From Alphaproteobacteria bacterium (lineage in GTDB: Bacteria > Pseudomonadota > Alphaproteobacteria > Rhizobiales > Aestuariivirgaceae): a stretch of DNA of 7,691 nt. Of the stretch, positions 6,843-7,691 are shown one piece after another. How positions within the stretch are numbered: position 1 is the first letter of the stretch; each line of letters starts with the position of its first letter. The translations under genes and the position numbers were made by a program. Under the pieces are notes generated by a model, which made no database searches, was not told the origin of the DNA, and was given only the letters and a program-made list of their open reading frames with translations. The stretch lies in assembly GCA_024639035.1 (NCBI GenBank), contig JAHEJE010000134.1, forward strand, positions 1 to 7,691, read 5' to 3'.

Positions 6843-6847
6843 GGGGA
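6843..6847 (+). promoter_or_regulatory. Ribosome binding site of the sulfotransferase gene
   Basis: GGGGA followed by AAG lies seven bases before the ATG at 6855. It supports that start over upstream in-frame candidates, which lie inside the intergenic region and in uup antisense sequence. Confidence 0.6.
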
Positions 6848-6854
6848 AAGCGCA

Positions 6855-7472
6855 ATGCCACTGGAAGTTATCGGCGCCGGCTTTGGCCGCACCGGAACCA
6901 ACTCCTTGAAACTGGCGCTCGAACAATTGGGTTATGCGCCATGCCACCACATGTTCGAGCTTCGCGATCATCCGGAACAACTGCCGTTCTGGCAGGCGGC
7001 GGTGCGCGGCGAGAGCATGAACTGGGATGAGGTCTTTGCCGGTTACAAGGCGAGCGTCGATTGGCCATCGGCGCACTTCTGGCGTGAACTCGCCGGCCAT
7101 TTCAGCGGCGCCAAAGTCATCCTGTCGGTGCGTTCGCCCGAAAGCTGGTTCAAAAGCGTGCACGCGACGATCTATCCTGCCATGCTGTCCTACACAGAGC
7201 GCGAACCCGGTCCGAACCGCGATAGGGGCGAAATGGCCTTCAAGCTCGTTGTCGAACAGACTTTCGGCGGCCGGCTGGATGACCGGGCGCACGCGATGGA
7301 TGTCTTCGAGCGCCATATCGCCGAGGTTCGGCGGACGATCGCGCCGGAGCGGTTGTTGACCTACGACATTTCCCAGGGTTGGGAGCCGCTGTGCAACTTC
7401 CTCGGTGCCGAAGTCCCGGCAACCCCGATGCCGTGCGTCAACACCACGGAGCAGTTCAATAGCCCGAATTGA
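6855..7472 (+). CDS. Sulfotransferase family protein (Sulfotransfer_4-like)
   Basis: This 205-residue protein has no signal peptide. It begins with MPLEVIGAGFGRTGTNSLK, the PAPS 5'-phosphosulfate loop (GFGRTGTNS, residues 9-17), followed by LEQLGYAPCHHM, characteristic of the Sulfotransfer_4 group. Residues 61-72 (FAGYKASVDWPS) and 85-101 (GAKVILSVRSPESWFKS) match further conserved blocks; R93 and S101 fall where the 3'-phosphate-binding motif is expected. WEPLCNFLG near residue 175 is the usual C-terminal helix of this group. The family is annotated as transferring sulfuryl groups from PAPS, but the acceptor is generally unknown and nothing nearby names one. Length is normal for the group. 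The start is set by the GGGGA site. It reads divergently from uup and in the same direction as the reductase gene downstream, 102 bp away; a shared transcript is uncertain. Confidence 0.85.
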   Translation: MPLEVIGAGFGRTGTNSLKLALEQLGYAPCHHMFELRDHPEQLPFWQAAVRGESMNWDEVFAGYKASVDWPSAHFWRELAGHFSGAKVILSVRSPESWFKSVHATIYPAMLSYTEREPGPNRDRGEMAFKLVVEQTFGGRLDDRAHAMDVFERHIAEVRRTIAPERLLTYDISQGWEPLCNFLGAEVPATPMPCVNTTEQFNSPN

Positions 7473-7560
7473 ACCGGCAAATCGGCGCGGGCGACGGATT
7501 GTGGCTTGCACGCCGCGAATTTGTCTGTTCTGGATGGCAACATCTTTACATTGAGGTCCC

Positions 7561-7565
7561 AAGGA
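7561..7565 (+). promoter_or_regulatory. Ribosome binding site of the reductase gene
   Basis: AAGGA lies nine bases before the ATG at 7575 and supports that start. The 102-bp gap from 7473 could carry a promoter (TTGTCT at 7521-7526 with a poor TTTACA at 7545-7550), but the match is too weak to call. Confidence 0.5.
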
Positions 7566-7574
7566 TTGAGTGCA

Positions 7575-7691
7575 ATGACACAGGACATCAAGCGGGTGGT
7601 GATCGTGGGTGCCGGACAGGCGGGGTGCTGGGCCGTCAAGGGCCTGCGGCAGTACGATTTCGAAGGCGAGATCATTCTGATCGGCGATGAG
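7575..7691 (+). CDS. FAD/NAD(P)-dependent oxidoreductase, ferredoxin-reductase type, N-terminal 39 residues (cut by window edge)
   Basis: The visible part starts MTQDIKRVVIVGAGQAG and holds the beta-strand/GxGxxG/helix dinucleotide fold that binds the ADP part of FAD (G12, G14, G17). It is followed by a helix with GLRQYDFEGEIILIGDE. The pattern of Leu-Arg, then Phe-x-Gly-x-Ile and LIGDE at the second strand is typical of the putidaredoxin/rhodocoxin reductase group, which passes electrons from NAD(P)H to a [2Fe-2S] ferredoxin, often for a P450 or dioxygenase. Related nitrite-reductase-type or apoptosis-inducing-factor-like reductases start similarly, so the exact subgroup cannot be set from 39 residues. 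No partner ferredoxin or oxygenase gene is in view. Confidence 0.75.
   Translation, partial: MTQDIKRVVIVGAGQAGCWAVKGLRQYDFEGEIILIGDE

Larger units (their letters stand above)
6740..6854. promoter_or_regulatory. Divergent control region between uup and sulfotransferase gene
   Basis: These 115 bp separate two outward-reading genes and should hold both promoters. The visible structure is a set of palindromes with TTGCAA or related cores (6771-6778, 6793-6802, 6801-6811). I found no convincing -35/-10 pair on either strand. Confidence 0.5.

Noticed and set aside
6740..6901. Upstream extension of uup by 54 codons
   Set aside because: The extension overlaps the sulfotransferase start, crosses palindromic intergenic DNA and is unlike Uup. 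The family start is MNAPLLTLQDISLTFGG at 6739.
6621..7562. Minus-strand open frame (313 codons) opposite the sulfotransferase and the uup start
   Set aside because: It overlaps the real sulfotransferase gene and the uup start in another frame, and has no recognisable domain.

Overview
The window looks like part of an alphaproteobacterial chromosome. The evidence is high GC with GC-rich third codon positions, protein sequences of alphaproteobacterial type, and a ribbon-helix-helix (RHH_4-like) protein of a kind common in that class. This is inferred from protein style only; no rRNA or tRNA is present. Coding density is high and no gene-free stretch reaches 300 bases.

Layout, left to right. 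(1) Positions 1-2706, minus strand: the first 902 residues of a very large secreted repeat protein. It has no classical signal peptide, an acidic N-terminus, a putative LapA-like retention segment ending in a PAAG motif, then a series of cadherin/VCBS/T1SS-143-like beta domains. It runs off the left edge, so its C-terminus is unseen. (2) Positions 2707-2934: a divergent intergenic region rich in symmetry. It holds two near-identical 11-bp direct repeats set 20 bp apart and several short palindromes. (3) Positions 2935-3594, plus strand: a 219-residue RHH protein with a PAS-like C-terminal half, probably a transcription factor. (4) Positions 3618-6739, minus strand: a two-gene unit, uup (ABC-F ATPase) followed by an 8-oxoguanine deaminase, joined by an ATGA stop/start overlap. 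(5) Positions 6740-6854: a second divergent intergenic region with TTGCAA-core palindromes. (6) Positions 6855-7472, plus strand: a small sulfotransferase-family protein. (7) Positions 7575-7691, plus strand: the first 39 residues of an FAD/NAD(P)-dependent ferredoxin-reductase-like oxidoreductase, cut by the right edge.

How the parts may work together. The adhesin and the RHH/PAS-like regulator share one control region, so the regulator is a natural candidate to control adhesin expression and its own. That link is inference from position and symmetry. Uup (branched DNA/ribosome-associated ABC-F) and 8-oxoguanine deaminase (removal of an oxidised purine base) appear translationally coupled, which hints at a nucleic-acid damage or stress role. 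The sulfotransferase and reductase lie on the same strand, 102 bp apart, with no evident functional link.

The most novel candidate here is the adhesin/RHH-PAS-like pair with its tandem operator-like repeats. I see no CRISPR array, insertion sequence, prophage or toxin-antitoxin module.
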